Under the pieces are notes generated by a model, which worked only from the letters and a program-made list of their open reading frames with translations, made no database searches and had not been told where the DNA came from. Made by a program: the position numbers and the translations under genes. DNA of 64,000 nt, from contig VDFB02270651.1 of NCBI GenBank assembly GCA_007258455.2, forward strand, positions 702,361,360-702,425,359, read 5' to 3'. Shown here one piece after another: positions 12,604 through 24,306 of the stretch (position 1 is its first letter; every line of letters starts with the position of its first letter). The stretch is from Sequoia sempervirens. Lineage: Eukaryota > Streptophyta > Pinopsida > Cupressales > Cupressaceae.

Positions 12604-13000
12604 TCCCCTTAACGAGGGGTGGATCAAAATTAACTTTGAAAGAGTTGCATGAGGAAATCTAGGAATGGCTGGGCCCAAATGCGTGATAAGAGACCACAAA
12701 GGGAATATAATATTGATGGTAGGGAAGATACTGGGAAGAACAACCAATAATAAAGTTAAATTTCAAGTAGCATTGTTAGGGGCAAGGATGGGAACCAAAT
12801 ACGAAAAATGTATTGTATTTAGAGGGAGATTCACGACTAGCAATAAATGCTATTCAAATGGATAAAATTCCAAATTGGAAGCTAAGTGTTAAGGAAAATT
12901 AAGGAAGTGATTAGAATGTTTAAGGAATTCACTGTTTCACATATATTCAAGGAAGACAATGAGGTGGTGAATGACGTAGCTAAGAAACAACCAAAATGAG
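12604..13000 (+). pseudogene. RNase H domain of a plant LINE-type retrotransposon (decayed)
   Basis: Reading near 12615, G-W-I-K-I-N-F-E is followed by M-A-G-P-K-C-V-I-R-D-H-K-G-N-I (12665-12715), T-N-N-K-V-K-F-Q-V-A-L-L-G-A and, after a frameshift near 12890, V-I-R-M-F-K-E-F and I-F-K-E-D-N-E-V-V-N-D-V-A. This is the pattern of the RNase H-like domain (RVT_3 type) at the end of plant non-LTR elements. The first catalytic Asp of the N-F-D-G motif reads Glu, and the later acidic G-D-S motif is lost. At least one frameshift and one stop are present. A host RNase H-like gene fragment is the alternative. Confidence 0.6.
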
Positions 13001-13412
13001 TAAGGATGAAGTAGAAGTCGAATTATTAATTGCATGGCATGATATTGCAAATCACTGGTGAATCAAAAGGACTAAATTTGAAATCAAATCAAGTTTCAAG
13101 GATATGGAAGAATAATGAGAAAGTATGTGGAATAGGGTGAAGTATGAAACAAACAAATTGATGATGATCAGTGGCTTTTAAATCAAACCAACATATTGAA
13201 GAAATTACATTGAGACATTTACACTGTAAAGATGGATACAACAATGTGTATGAAAACAAAATAGAGGTAGATGACATTCTATAGGGATATATCAGAGATA
13301 AGGTTGATGGAAGTATTTAAAACCATGGCTGGAATTATTCTCCATGCTTTGTGAATGGTTCTGGGTGATGATTACATGAATGGAATGGGGAATACCATGT
13401 TAATATGGACAT
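13001..13412 (+). other. Possible LINE 3' continuation, split by Copia insertions
   Basis: This sequence follows the RNase H remnant and stops exactly at the Copia LTR starting at 13413. If the elements 13413-20242 and 20353-28273 are excised, it joins 20243-20352 and 28274-28780, which have similar composition. I see no recognisable protein here. Confidence 0.4.
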
Positions 13413-13845
13413 TGTTAGAGTCACCAAAGGACTAAGCCTCCAGGATCACTTGCAAAAACCCAAAATAACCTTCTTCAAAAGGGAAAAGAAAGAACATAGA
13501 TTTGAAGTAATGGATGCAAGATATGGCCAATATGAAATACTCAAGATTGTAGTGATATATTGGACTAACTCAATTGAATTGTTTTTTCTAGGATGTACAA
13601 ATGATTCCTTACTTATAAAGGAAAAATGTGAGATAGGATTAGACAAGATCTTGACATGTGCCTTAATCCTATATAATGAGACAACTACCCCAACAACTAT
13701 TAAATGACTTAAGACACAAGTATTAAATACCAAAAGATAAGATAAGATCTAGTGAAAACTAACACTAACTAGAAATACTCCCTCCTAGGACCTAAGGGGA
13801 CTTAACATGTAAATATGACCTAGATAACACCTATTTACACCAACA
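13413..13845 (-). repeat. 3' LTR of Copia element B
   Basis: This 433-bp LTR has TG...CA ends and matches 19804-20242 through blocks such as GAGATAGGATTAGACAAGAT and CCTCCTAGGACCTAAG. A short purine run (AAGGGG on the minus strand, from 13846-13852) abuts its inner end, as expected of a polypurine tract. Confidence 0.85.
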
Positions 13846-14450
13846 CCCCTTAAGTACAACTTAGGGAGTCAATTATTATGAAAATATACAAGGATGGGTC
13901 TCAAATATAAGGCCATGTTAGGTACCCATGTACATATGCAATGCAATCTCTCACAAATAGAGAAAAGGAGAAAACCTAGTAGGACAAAAATCCTCCCCAA
14001 AAGAGAGATGAAATAGAAAATACTCTCAATGATGCATGAGAAGGAAAAAACCCCATATGAGGAAAATAAATCCCCCATAAGAGAGAAGAACAAAGACCAT
14101 GTATCCCCCTCAATGGCGAGTCTCTTGTAATGGTAGAAACTCAAAATTGAATGCTAAAGATGATCCAATCTCGCTAAACAACATTTCTCCCCTTAGGAAG
14201 AAACAAAACCAAGATGATATGCATGATGTCTCCCCATTCCTGAAAGGAATATTTGGGAAGAATAATGATATGTGATGTCTCTGGACTACGCTCAAGTGTC
14301 TCTACGTTGATGCTAAAAGCTGACACACTCCAAAAAGGAATTATAGGCCACACAATTGAAGATTTCAATCCAAAATCTCCTAGAGGTGGATGTACAACAC
14401 ACTCCAAAGACAAATATGCCTCCTCAAAAGACAACGAATCCTCCTCTAAA
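13846..14450 (-). other. 3' non-coding interior of Copia element B
   Basis: Overlapping ORFs on both strands lack any recognisable motif. No RNase H or RT C-terminus can be read, so the 3' half of pol has been deleted or replaced. Confidence 0.4.
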
Positions 14451-14459
14451 TGCTGTCCA

Positions 14460-15625
14460 AAAGTATCTGTTGTGTGGTCTCACAACATGCCCCAAGATTG
14501 AAAAGACTTAGGGACCTAAGTGAAAAATATAACTCTTATCGCAAGAGCTATCAAATTGGAAGATCACCAGAAGTGAAAGAGAAAATCTTTGATAATAAAG
14601 TACTTCGTATTGTAAGTGTTTCGTACACCAGATATCGGGTACCAAAAACACGAAAAAAGGAAAAAGGTAATGTAAGGTTCAAGTGGAAGGCTCCGGTCAG
14701 GTATAAAGCATTCCGGTATGAAGTGTTTCGGTATAGTGGAGTTCTGGTATAACTGAGGTCTGGGGAAGTAAGTGGGTAAAGCTGAATACTGGGTACCGGG
14801 TACCAAGTTATAATGTAGAGTGAAAATGTGAAATTTTAAAATTGTCTAATGATCCTGATGATCTGGTGTATGTATGAGGATTCATGCTATGCTTTTTTTG
14901 AAAGGCGTGTTAATTATGAGATTTTTGTACTAACATTTGAATAATGGTTTTATTTACATGAGATGTCATAAATGTTTTTTTTAAGGGATTTAATGTGTGA
15001 AATTTGTGATTGCAGGAGATATCGATTGTGATGCAAAGCTTGGGTATGGACGGTTAGGAAAAATTTAATCATGGATGGAATAATTTTTAGCCTAGTTCGA
15101 TCACTCTGGGAGGTGATAATGTAGACAGCTTTGAGTCCACCAGAATGCTGGGGATCTCGGTATTTCACATGCGGTGGGAACAAATGCTAATTTTTGGGAG
15201 AACCCATTCTTGAGAGTGACAAAACCAGAGCCAAGCGAAATGTAGGGGGAAAAAATTCCACCTTATCATTCTGAATATATGTGAAGCTCATACACATTAT
15301 CATGATTCGAAGTATCATCCTGGCGAAGATTCCAGATCAACACCCGAAGAGCTTCAATGAGTGATTGGAGTTGACTTCCAGTCACAATATTCCACGTGCC
15401 TTGATGAGATTGGTCCCTTGGATTTCCTCTCATGTAGTTGTCTTATCTTGTCTGAGCCTTGTGTTCTATAAAAGGCCAAAGGATCTTCATTTTTATTTTA
15501 AGTTCAAAATTTGTGGATGTCGGAGGAGCATAAAATTTTAAGTTTTGTTCTTTTTTCCTATTTTCTGAACCATTCCGGCGTAAAAATTTGTATGCACATA
15601 GACATTAATTAATATCAGAGCTTAT
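14460..15625 (+). mobile_element. Possible plus-oriented LTR with TATA box and primer-site-like end
   Basis: TATAAAAGG lies at 15467-15475, preceded by a GC-richer promoter-like stretch. About 140 bp downstream TAATATCAGAGCT (15610-15622) resembles the tRNA-iMet primer site TGGTATCAGAGC, just after ACATAGACA. This is the order expected at an LTR-to-leader junction, but in the opposite orientation to the surrounding Copia element. The left end is uncertain; TGTTGTGTGGTCTCACAAC near 14468 is a candidate. Confidence 0.4.
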
Positions 15626-16598
15626 TAGATAGCTACCTATCTCAGTATCTTTTGTAGTTGGTTTTGTTAGTTCGGACGAACAAGACTGTATGCTGTGTCA
15701 TTTAAGGGTGCATACAAAACCTACTCGGTGTCCAGAAATGAAACCCTTCTCTTTAAAAGATTGCACTATTTTATATGTAGCTGTGAAGCAATCTGGTGAA
15801 GTATAAAGTGGTTTTCTTTATTTTAATTAATTCTTTGGGGTATCCATGGAGAATAATTGGGAGAAACTTTTAATTTTTCAGTATTTTTTATACTTTGTTT
15901 TAGAATAGATGTTTAAATATTTGAAAATGTTCCAAAAAATTTAAATGAATGGAAGGAATTTTGTTGAAAATACTTTGCTTTCCATATGATTGCTGAATGC
16001 TTAATGCTAAATCTACTTAAGTGATAGCAAAGAATTTGTGATATTCATGAAATATTATGACAAATCTTTTGGTTTCATGATGTTCAAACTCATTGTTTCA
16101 ATTTGGAATGTATATCTAAAATATTCAAAGAATAATCGTAGTCCCTTTGAGATTAACAACAATATCACATCATTACCCGAGAGTGACCCTAGTGCAACCA
16201 TTACTTGGTTATTGGAGACTTGGGATTGAATGAAAGCCAATTTTTGTTCTGTAAATGCAGAATTCCCCCTTAGGTTGTCTTTGTTCCATATCTTTCAAGA
16301 AGGATAGGCTCTTTGCGGTCTTGTCTGTGAAGATTTTATTCACCTTGTTTGTTGTGAGTGAAATCGTCATCAACATTATCCACACTCATGTCAAGCTACA
16401 AAGAGTTATCATGTAGAGAATGAAAAAGAGGTTTAGATTATTCCCTCACACCAATTGAAGAAGGATCATCTCCATCAAAGAGAAGTGTATGCAATCAATA
16501 GTGTCTCCCAAATTTGAAATATGAGACTCAACAAAAAAACCACCAATGTTTGTCAAGTATGCATCCCAAGTAGATGTAGCATGAAGATGATGTAGATC
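15626..16598. other. Unassigned sequence inside Copia element B
   Basis: No protein family is recognised; overlapping ORFs at 16038-16240 on both strands are uninformative. The stretch could be leader sequence of the putative plus-oriented element or remaining pol of element B. Confidence 0.35.
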
Positions 16599-17325
16599 CT
16601 ACTGCACTAACGCACAAGAGGAAAAAATTGTGCCAACATGAACATCATAAAATGCAATAGAAGATGGAGGAGATGAAATGCAAGGATCAAGAATCAGATC
16701 CAATGCGAGAAATACCAAGTTCAAGAAGCCAAATGTCTCCTTTGAATCATGGTTCACATTATAAGTGTGATCAATAGTCGAAGGAATAATTTCATCATCA
16801 AAAGAAAAATAAGCAAAGGTGTACAACTGAGATTAATGATCAACCTTCCTCATAGCAAAAAATCTCCACTCTCCAAGTCTCTAATGATAATTGAATAAGG
16901 AGTGAAATCCATAGTCCTCCCATCTCTACCATGTGTAATTTGATATATGGAAAGAATATTGTTCACCAAATGAGGTACACAAAAAAAATCATTGAAAGTG
17001 CCTTCCCCAAAAGAAATAGACCCCTTCTCAAGTACACTAATGTATTTATTATTTCCCATAAAAATAGGAGACATAGTAAAAGGCTCAAAAGAAGAGAATA
17101 TAGATTGTGAAGATGCCATATGATGAGATGCTTCTAAATCTAGAAGCCATCTCCTGGATCCATGACCTGAAAAAAGAATAGAGTTGTTCCCTTATTTCCT
17201 GATGTAGTAACCAAAGCAACATGACCTTTTCCATTATTAGACCGTTTTGAAGAAGAATAAGAAGAAGGTGACTCAAAAATTTTAGAAGGAAAATCAATTT
17301 GATTCTTTTTGAGAAGATGTTTCAA
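16599..17325 (-). pseudogene. Copia aspartic protease and pre-integrase region (decayed)
   Basis: On the minus strand, W-L-L-D-L-E-A-S-H-H-M (about 17115-17148) is the Copia protease signature W-x-x-D-S-G-A-S-x-H-M with Ser-Gly changed to Leu-Glu and the catalytic Asp kept. M-G-N-N-K, G-K-G-S-I-like and V-P-H-L-V-N-N-I-L-S-I follow in family order. The frame then runs through K-V-D-H and L-Y-T-F (near 16800-16850), the segment that precedes the integrase zinc finger in this family, but the W-H-x-R-x-G-H motif never appears. Stops at about 16827 and 16845 and frame changes mark it as dead. Confidence 0.75.
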
Positions 17326-17586
17326 CTCATCAGTATCCTTTTTATAACAAGAATGTTCGTCATGCCCAAGCTTCTTGCAATATGAACAAGTAGACTTATC
17401 CTTCTTAGATGATTTATTTGTGGAAGATGATCTATTATTTGGTTGATTTGAATGTGGATAGTTCTTTGATTTCCTTTTTTTTTATCAACATGTTCTGATT
17501 CTTTCACTTGACTAGCCAACAATGCCTGAGATTTAGATGAATTAATGAGACCCATCAAGATAAGATTTTTTTGCTCATGTATTAAT
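17326..17586 (-). pseudogene. Copia gag nucleocapsid with zinc knuckle
   Basis: The minus strand reads C-S-Y-C-K-K-L-G-H-D-E-H-S-C (about 17350-17392), a complete C-x2-C-x4-H-x4-C knuckle that binds genomic RNA in Copia nucleocapsids. Upstream, I-L-M-G-L-I-N-S-S-K-S-Q-A-L-L-A-S is the gag segment before the knuckle in such elements. A frameshift separates the two. The gag continues beyond the solo LTR at 17587-17950. Confidence 0.75.
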
Positions 17587-17950
17587 TGTTAGGATATAGG
17601 AAGATCAAATAAATAAATATTAACAATTATATACAGATTAAATAACCCATAAATAACAATGAAGAATAACACAAAAGAGATCAACACAAAATTTTAACAT
17701 GGTTCACCCAATATGGGATACATCCACAAAAACTTAGCCACCCAATGATTTTATTATCTAGTGTAAAAAATATTACAATCTCGCGAATTCCATACTACAA
17801 CATACATCCCAACCACTTATAACAAGCTTTTTCGAAGCTTCTAGAATTAGGGTTTTACAAAGTCATTTTTTTATTTTATGTGTTAATGGGAAAACCTTGA
17901 TGTGTTAACGAGTGTACAATATTTGCATGATCAGTCGCCACATACCAACA
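17587..17950. mobile_element. Solo LTR inserted in the gag of Copia B
   Basis: The 364-bp segment has ends TGTTAGGATA...CATACCAACA and flanks TTAAT (17582-17586) and TTAAC (17951-17955), a target duplication with one change. Removing it joins the two gag halves in one minus-strand frame, with E-M-L on one side and H-E-Q-K on the other. A single LTR without internal region is the usual product of LTR-LTR recombination. It shares no obvious sequence with the host element LTRs. Confidence 0.8.
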
Positions 17951-18509
17951 TTAACATCTCAAAAAATGATGCAAATGAAGGTGAGTATATGTAGACACCA
18001 TAGTCAACCTATGAGTACAAAAGCTAGAAACAAAAGCAACATAATCAAGACCAAGTTTATTCAATGTATTGTAGAACAACTAAATATCCTTATTAATTCC
18101 ACATGCTTTACATTGCTCTCTTAGATCATTAAAATTAGTGATGTAGTCTTGGATGTTGTTAATGTTCTTAGGATCAAGAATCATTAATTTATTATCAATT
18201 TTATAACCTCTTACTTCATTTATAGTGCCATACAATATTTTCAATTTTCCCGAAGATTCATAAGAATTCTTACATGATTCAATTTGGAACAACAAATCTT
18301 GAGAAACTAGTTTACGAAGACATCCAAGAGCTTTGGTATGGTAAATCATCTATTTTATCTACATTTGTAGGTTCATGTACCTTATTTTCAACATATAGAG
18401 AGTGAAATTTATTCATTAGAACACTCCATGCATTTTGATGCCATGTTGAATAGTTATAAGATGTTAGAAAAGAAACCTTATAATGATTCATGGAAAAGGA
18501 AGAGCACAA
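17951..18509 (-). pseudogene. Copia gag, N-terminal and middle part (decayed)
   Basis: The minus-strand ORF near 18312-18509 contains N-Y-S-T-W-H-Q-N-A-W-S-V-L, the Y-x-x-W block at the start of UBN2-type Copia gag. The ORF 18080-18349 holds the middle part with I-Q-D-Y-I-T-N-F and further down L-N-K-L-G and F-x-T-H-R-L-T. Frameshifts near 18330 and stops near 18080 break it. Confidence 0.7.
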
Positions 18510-19790
18510 TCAAAATAATGCACCAAGAGACCCCCCTAAATTAATCAATCAAAAATCCCCCAATAATATGATGTGACACTTTATATTTAGTGCGTTTATG
18601 AAGACAAAACTGTGTTCCAGATTTACAATGCCAAGATGGATCAAAGATAGAAAAATTACAATAATATCTCAGAATGAGATCCTAAAACTGAAAGTAACCT
18701 TTCACAATATGATCTATATTAAAAATTAAGCCTTCCCAAGTGGAAAAAACTTCTTGAGGCTGCAGTATGTCCGAGTAATCAACTAGAATGAAAATGTGCA
18801 CAAATTTGAATAAAAGATACTTGGGACTAAATCTAGAAAAAGTGCATGAATAGAAATGTAGAGCTCCTCAATACCTTTCCAACAATGCAAGAATTGTGAA
18901 AAACAGATTGTGGCAAAAAATTATGAGCTCAAAGGTCCAAAAAGGAAAATCTGACTTCAACCAACAATTAAATTCACTCAAGGTAAAATTTGAAAAATGG
19001 TTTACACCACTATGAAGTGCTTGGAATCAACTTTTTGTCTATCTCTTGTTTGAAAAATTTTGACACTTGGGAAAAATTTATGGCATTTTGAAAATACCCT
19101 CTTAGGGCTTGGGGAAAAAAATAAGCTCTTGGATGCTTAATTCATGGCCACTCCTGTGACTGTCGGGAACACAGAGGGTTTTAAAAAGCTGTCGTCAAGG
19201 GTGGTGGTGCCACCCGAGCGGTAGGGGCCGGTGGCTCTGTGCATCACTCAAGTTGTGGGATAGGGTTTATCCCGCCAATACACAAGGGAATAAGGCCATA
19301 ACCATTGGTTCCAAGTGACAATAATAAATTAGATGACAATTTAAAATATAACTTTTAAAACAACAAAAAATTATATTAAAAATCTATGGTTTTAAAATCA
19401 AATTCACACCCTGATTTAATGCTTTGTACCTTTGACGTGATGTCAATTATGCATGACAATATCCATGTTGACACATAGACAAATCTATATAGAATATTAC
19501 CTACAACTTATTCAGACTGGTATTGATGATGCATGCAACAATATGGCTGGTATGAGCTGTATGAATATGTACGTTGTATGAATTGTACAAACAACCAAAT
19601 TGATTTTTGCCAAACCCTACAAAAATTGTTTGATTTTTTTTTTCACCCAAATATCAAGTGTTCTATATAAAAATAGGGGTTTTTGGGCCTTTTGGACTCA
19701 ATTGTGATGTCCGTTTTTCCCCAATGCGCACCTTGCAAAAGATCAAGCTCAAATCACCCTCAAAGATGAGAGGTGGTTTTGCAATTCTAA
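18510..19790 (-). other. Untranslated leader of Copia B, with a short GC-rich patch
   Basis: This is non-coding sequence between gag and the primer site, about 1.3 kb, long for a Copia leader. A GC-rich patch at 19150-19275, including GGTGGTGGTGCCACCCGAGC, contrasts with the AT-rich neighbourhood and might be a small insertion. No ORF or RNA gene is recognised. Confidence 0.45.
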
Positions 19791-19803
19791 AGCTTTGATA
19801 CCA
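19791..19803 (-). other. Primer binding site of Copia B
   Basis: The minus strand reads TGGTATCAAAGCT directly against the LTR. It differs at one base from TGGTATCAGAGCT, complementary to the 3' end of initiator tRNA-Met, the usual Copia primer. It fixes the minus orientation. Confidence 0.85.
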
Positions 19804-20242
19804 TGTTAGAGTCACTCAAGGAATCAAGCCTCCAAGATCACCTGTAAAAACAAAAAAAAACCTCCTATAAGAGAGAAAACCAAGAACAAAAAAAAACCTC
19901 CTATAAGAGAGAAAACCAAGAACAAAAAGTTGCAATACTCAAGATTGCAGTGATATATTGGACTGACTGAACTAAATTGAATTGTATAGGAATTACAAAT
20001 GATGCCTTTCTTATAAAATTAAAATATGAGATAGGATTAGACAAGATCTTGACATGTGTCTTAATTGTGAAAAATGAGATAACTACCCAAAAACTATTAA
20101 ACGAATTAGGACACAAACATTAAATGCCAAAAGATAAGATAAGATCTAATGAAAACTAATATTAACTAGAAAGATTCCCTCCTAGGACCTAAGTGGACTT
20201 AACATGTAAATAGGACCTAGATAACACCTATTTACACCAACA
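19804..20242 (-). repeat. 5' LTR of Copia element B
   Basis: This 439-bp LTR is collinear with 13413-13845 except for a local duplication at about 19845-19925, where a block of ~35 bp (CTCCTATAAGAGAGAAAACC) occurs twice in tandem. Confidence 0.85.
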
Positions 20243-20352
20243 TACATTGCCCAAATGTTTTTGGCAATGCTGTTAGATGAGGGGAAGAGGAAAGCATAGT
20301 GAATAATATCATGTCCCATCTGGTGTGTTCTCAGTGGTGTGGAGGTATGAAA
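20243..20352 (+). other. Short host segment between two Copia elements
   Basis: These 110 bp of unique sequence lie between the right LTR of element B and the left LTR of element C, and end in the target duplication TGAAA (20348-20352). They are inferred to belong to the interrupted older sequence at 13001-13412 and 28274-28780. Confidence 0.6.
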
Positions 20353-21973
20353 TGTTGAATGCAAAAGATAACTAAGGGGGGGTGAATCTGTTGTACATTA
20401 AAACATCAAAACCCTCATCGACATTTAGATCCACATCAACTTTAATAACCTCTAATGATTTAGCATGAAAGCAAATAACAAAATCTAAAACACATCAACA
20501 TCATGCATAATAGAACACCAAATTTATGTGGAAAACCCAAGAAAAGAAAAACCATGGTGAGGATTAGCTCACAATATAAAGTAATTACAACACTGAATAC
20601 AATAGGTTCACTGACCAAAAGAAATAAGGGTTCACTACTAATGGCTCATTGCTAGATTACAAAAAAGAAGAAAGAAGAAAGTTATAGAGAGAAATCCATC
20701 TCAATGCAACTAAGAAGTCCACCACAACATCACCAACACATTCAAAGCCTTTCTGAAGATTGTAGAAACCTTCTACTCACTGCTTCCAATAGTATAACTC
20801 ATTGAAGCTCACATTTCACTTCAAAAATTCACACTTCACAAATCTGCAATTCACATCACACCCACTACTCACACATCCTCCATCAACACAACACTTATTT
20901 ATACCTTCTTCAACCTTGAAAACATTCTCCAAGGTTGTTTATGTACCTCAACCTTGCAAATTAAAATTAGGTTGGCACCAAAACATTTTCATAGTGGAAA
21001 GGAATGAAGGCAGACCACATCATAGCTTAAATCGGACCTAAATCTACTCATACATGCCACAACATGCTTCCACAATTACCGAAGCAAATCTGTAATTAGT
21101 GTAAGCACCCAAGGTCGACCAAACCTATGTAGACACCATTGAAAAATTAAGTACACACTTCCTTTGATCCAAAGATGAATTACGAACCACACAAAACACT
21201 TGAACACAATCTGGAATATTCCAAAAACACCTTGAAATCCAACAAACTTCTTCACAACAACTTTCACTTGAAGAAAAAAATCATCTTGTACACCCAAATA
21301 ACCTTCCACATATTGTAACTCAAGAAATCAACTTGCGAATCACTAAACCACAAAAAAGTTCAACCAAGGTAGATATGAACCCTATCAACACACTTCTAGA
21401 ACTGCAAGACTAGAAACCAAACTATAGAGAAATGTGGAGCAAAACCATTTCTCCCAAACATTACTGCAATACATAGTTCACACACTGGTGAAAACAAATT
21501 TCTCTACACAATGATCCAGACCAAGAAACTTTGGATATAAAACCTATGAACACCTTTGATCAACATATCTGAACTGCACAAGTATATCTTCAACACAAAA
21601 GAAATACAAAGAAAAACTAGAACACCACTTTGTATGCTAGAACACATCTACAACACACTGTTTCCCTTTTTATTCAAATTTTCTCAAAAGAACTTGGAAA
21701 CAAGCACCAAAAACACATTCTCAACATCTTCACCACTTCCTCGTCATCACCAAACCAACTACAACACAAAAACTAAAGAAAAAAACACCCATAGACAAAA
21801 GCTTATCAAAGAAACACTAGAGGTTGACACTATTAACACTTACTAATGACAACATAATGAAACTAATGAAAGCATCAAAACAAATTTTCAACCATCATTA
21901 GTTGACATCAATGACAACAAAAACATAAGCCTGTTGACATCAATAACAACACCAACTACTCATACTTGCAACA
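20353..21973 (-). repeat. 3' LTR of Copia element C
   Basis: This LTR is collinear with 26636-28273 along its whole length with scattered substitutions. The several ORFs in it fall in low-complexity AC-rich sequence and are not genes. Confidence 0.9.
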
Positions 21974-22515
21974 ATCTACCCCTTTGTCATTGATGGCAAC
22001 ACATGATGAGAAAAACCATCAACAACAAACATAACAAATATGATCACCAAAATACTGTTCCATACCAATTCTTTTCTTTCTCCCCCTTTCATCATATTCT
22101 CCTTGTTCATTTTACTCTTTCTCTCTTTCTCAAATACCTCTTTCCTTTTTCACTGTATTCTCTCTCCCCCTTTGACATCAATGACAAAGAGCAAAACATT
22201 TTCATCACTTTCCCCCTTTGACATCAATCATACTTGTACCTGCTCACCACTGCTCCACAATCTCTTTTCCTTTTTACTGCTATGCATACTCCCCCTTAGG
22301 AGCACACAAAAAACTATACCAACCAGAAACCACTACACATATCCTTTGACATAGCTAGCAAAGAACAACACTAACTTGCACCAACACTTACTTCCCTTGA
22401 TTACAACAACCAACAATGTCACTACCTACTCCGCTTGTGAGGTAGCCTCCAACATCAGTCCAAGATAAAGAATGAATCTTGAAATCCACTAGGCTGATGC
22501 ATATCCATATGTATT
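21974..22515 (-). other. 3' untranslated stretch and polypurine tract of Copia C
   Basis: On the minus strand GACAAAGGGGTAGAT abuts the LTR at 21974 and is a plausible polypurine tract. The rest is TC-rich on the plus strand with repeated CCCCCTTTGACATCAAT blocks (about 22165-22230), that is, extra purine-rich tracts on the minus strand. ORFs 22003-22354 follow this low complexity and are not real. Confidence 0.6.
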
Positions 22516-22910
22516 TAGTTCAAGGAAGGAGGAGTAATAACCCCTAACTTCTCTCGAAGATACTTAAAAGTATCCTTAGGAAGAGCCTTAGTAAATATGT
22601 TAGCAACCTGATCCTTTGCAGGTACATACTCTAGCTTCACCTCATTCTATATAACCTTCTCTCTCAAAAAGTGATACTAGATTGAGATATGTTTTGTCCT
22701 TGAGTACATCACTGGATTTTTTGAAATGTTAATAACACTTGTATTGTCATAGAAGATAGAAATTGGTTCATCATATACCACTCTAATATCCTTCAAGGTT
22801 TGCCTCATCCATAACACCTGTGTGCAACAAGATGCTGCTGCAATGTATTTTTCCTCTACAGTAGATAAGGACACTGAATTTTGCTTCTTGCTTAGCCAAG
22901 ACACCAATTT
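22516..22910 (-). pseudogene. Copia RNase H domain
   Basis: On the minus strand S-W-L-S-K-K-Q-N-S-V-S-L-S-T-V-E-E-K-Y-I-A (near 22850-22900) is the start of Copia RNase H, with T-V-E-E-K-Y in place of the family T-x-E-A-E-Y. I-F-Y-D-N-T-S-V-I and T-K-H-I-S-I follow. The end reads V-A-N-I-F-T-K-A-L-P-K-D-T-F-K-Y-L-R-E-K-L-G-V, the conserved C-terminus, closing with a stop near 22516. A stop lies in V-I-*-N-E-V near 22650 and another upstream at 22910. Confidence 0.85.
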
Positions 22911-23945
22911 TCATCCAAGAAAGAATGCATCACCACTTGTACTTTTCCTGTCATCCATACAACCTACCCAATCTACATCTTTATAAGCATTTAGAGAAAA
23001 ATCAATATCCTTTGGATACCATAAACCATGTTGTGGAGTGCCTTTCAGGTATTTGAATATCCTCTTCATTGATGCAACATGTGACTCTCTAGTATCTTCT
23101 TGAAATATAGACACAAGAAAAACTACATGCATGATATCTGGTCTAGTAGTAGTTAGATATAGCAGTCTTCCAATCATTGATCTATACTTTCTCTGATCAA
23201 CCTTAAGAGATTCATCATTCTTGCTCAGTTTGCAACTAGTAACCATGGGAGTACATATCAGTTTAGAGTCTTCCATTCCAAACTTCTTCAACATTTCCTT
23301 GACATACTTTGAGTGTGAGATGAATATTCCTTTCTCTATCTAAATGATTTTCAGCCCAAGGAAAAAATTCATCTTCCTAAACATTGAAATTTCAAACTCA
23401 TTCTACATTTCTTCTGCAAATCTCTTACACACAACTTCATTTCCTCCAAAAATTATATCATCAACATACACAACCACAATAAAGATTTGATATTTTTCAA
23501 ATTTGAAATAAATATTACTATCTATGGTACCTTTATTGAATTCTTCCTATAACAAGTACCTATCCAACCTTACATACCAGGCTCTAGGAGCTTGATTTAG
23601 TTCATAAAGTGCCTTCTTCAATCTACAAAACATATCCAATTTTTTTGATAATTGAAATCCTTCCAGTTGTTCAATGTATACTTCTTCTTCCAAATCACTA
23701 TTCAAGAAAGCAGACTTCACATCCATTTGATAAACCTTGAAATCCTTATGTGCTGCAAAAGCTAAAAAAATTCTAATAGCTTCCATTCTTTCCACCGAAG
23801 AAAATGCCTCCTCAAAATCTATTCCTTCTACTTCTGAGTAGCCCTTACACACAAGCCTTGCCTTATTTCTCACCACTTCTCCATTTTCATTTAGTTTGTT
23901 CTAGAATACCCACTTAGTTCCAATTACATTTTTGTTTGCAGGTCT
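22911..23945 (-). pseudogene. Copia reverse transcriptase
   Basis: [11 protein letters not shown] opens the domain (about 23870-23838). [10 protein letters not shown] (near 23720) carries the first catalytic Asp, and V-Y-V-D-D-I-I-F-G (about 23447-23473) holds the Y-V-D-D catalytic pair intact. L-L-Y-L-T-T-T-R-P-D-I and Y-A-D-W-like sequence follow. Stops at about 23400 and 23340 and around 23545 interrupt the frame; the intact part runs 23547-23876 and 22911-23294. It copies element RNA into cDNA when functional. Confidence 0.88.
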
Positions 23946-24306
23946 TGAGAAAAATTCCCAAGTTTAATTTTTCTCAGTCTACATTAATTATTCTTACATG
24001 TAGCCTTGATCCAATATTCATCCTTGCATGCTTCAATCACTATTTTAGGTTCAAATTTAGAAAGTAAACATAGATTTACCTGTTCTTTTGTCATTGCAAC
24101 TTTTCTCCTTGTCAAGAAACATTTGCTTTTTTCACCAATGATTTGATCTTTAGAATGATTCTTTTGCACATACTTAGGAGTCTTAGGGATCCTTTCAAAG
24201 CTTCTTCCTCTTCAATTTTAATTCCTTTCTCCTTACCTTTATCTCTACCATTTTCCCTGTAAGAGGACTCATTTGATTCATATCCATATATCACCATAGA
24301 ATTCTT

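Larger units (their letters stand above)
13413..20242 (-). mobile_element. Copia-type LTR retrotransposon B, degraded
   Basis: Two LTRs start TGTTAGAGTCAC and end ACACCAACA (13413-13845 and 19804-20242). The primer site beside the right LTR shows that the element reads on the minus strand. Flanking pentamers are GACAT (13408-13412) and TACAT (20243-20247), a target duplication with one mismatch. Recognisable coding parts are gag and protease (16599-18509); the integrase catalytic core and reverse transcriptase are not seen, and 13850-16590 contains other material including a plus-oriented LTR-like stretch. A solo LTR (17587-17950) sits in gag. Confidence 0.85.

Noticed and set aside
21556..22354. 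Plus-strand ORFs in and beside the Copia C 3' LTR
   Set aside because: They lie in AC-rich LTR and pyrimidine-rich tract sequence, on the strand opposite to the element, with no family resemblance.
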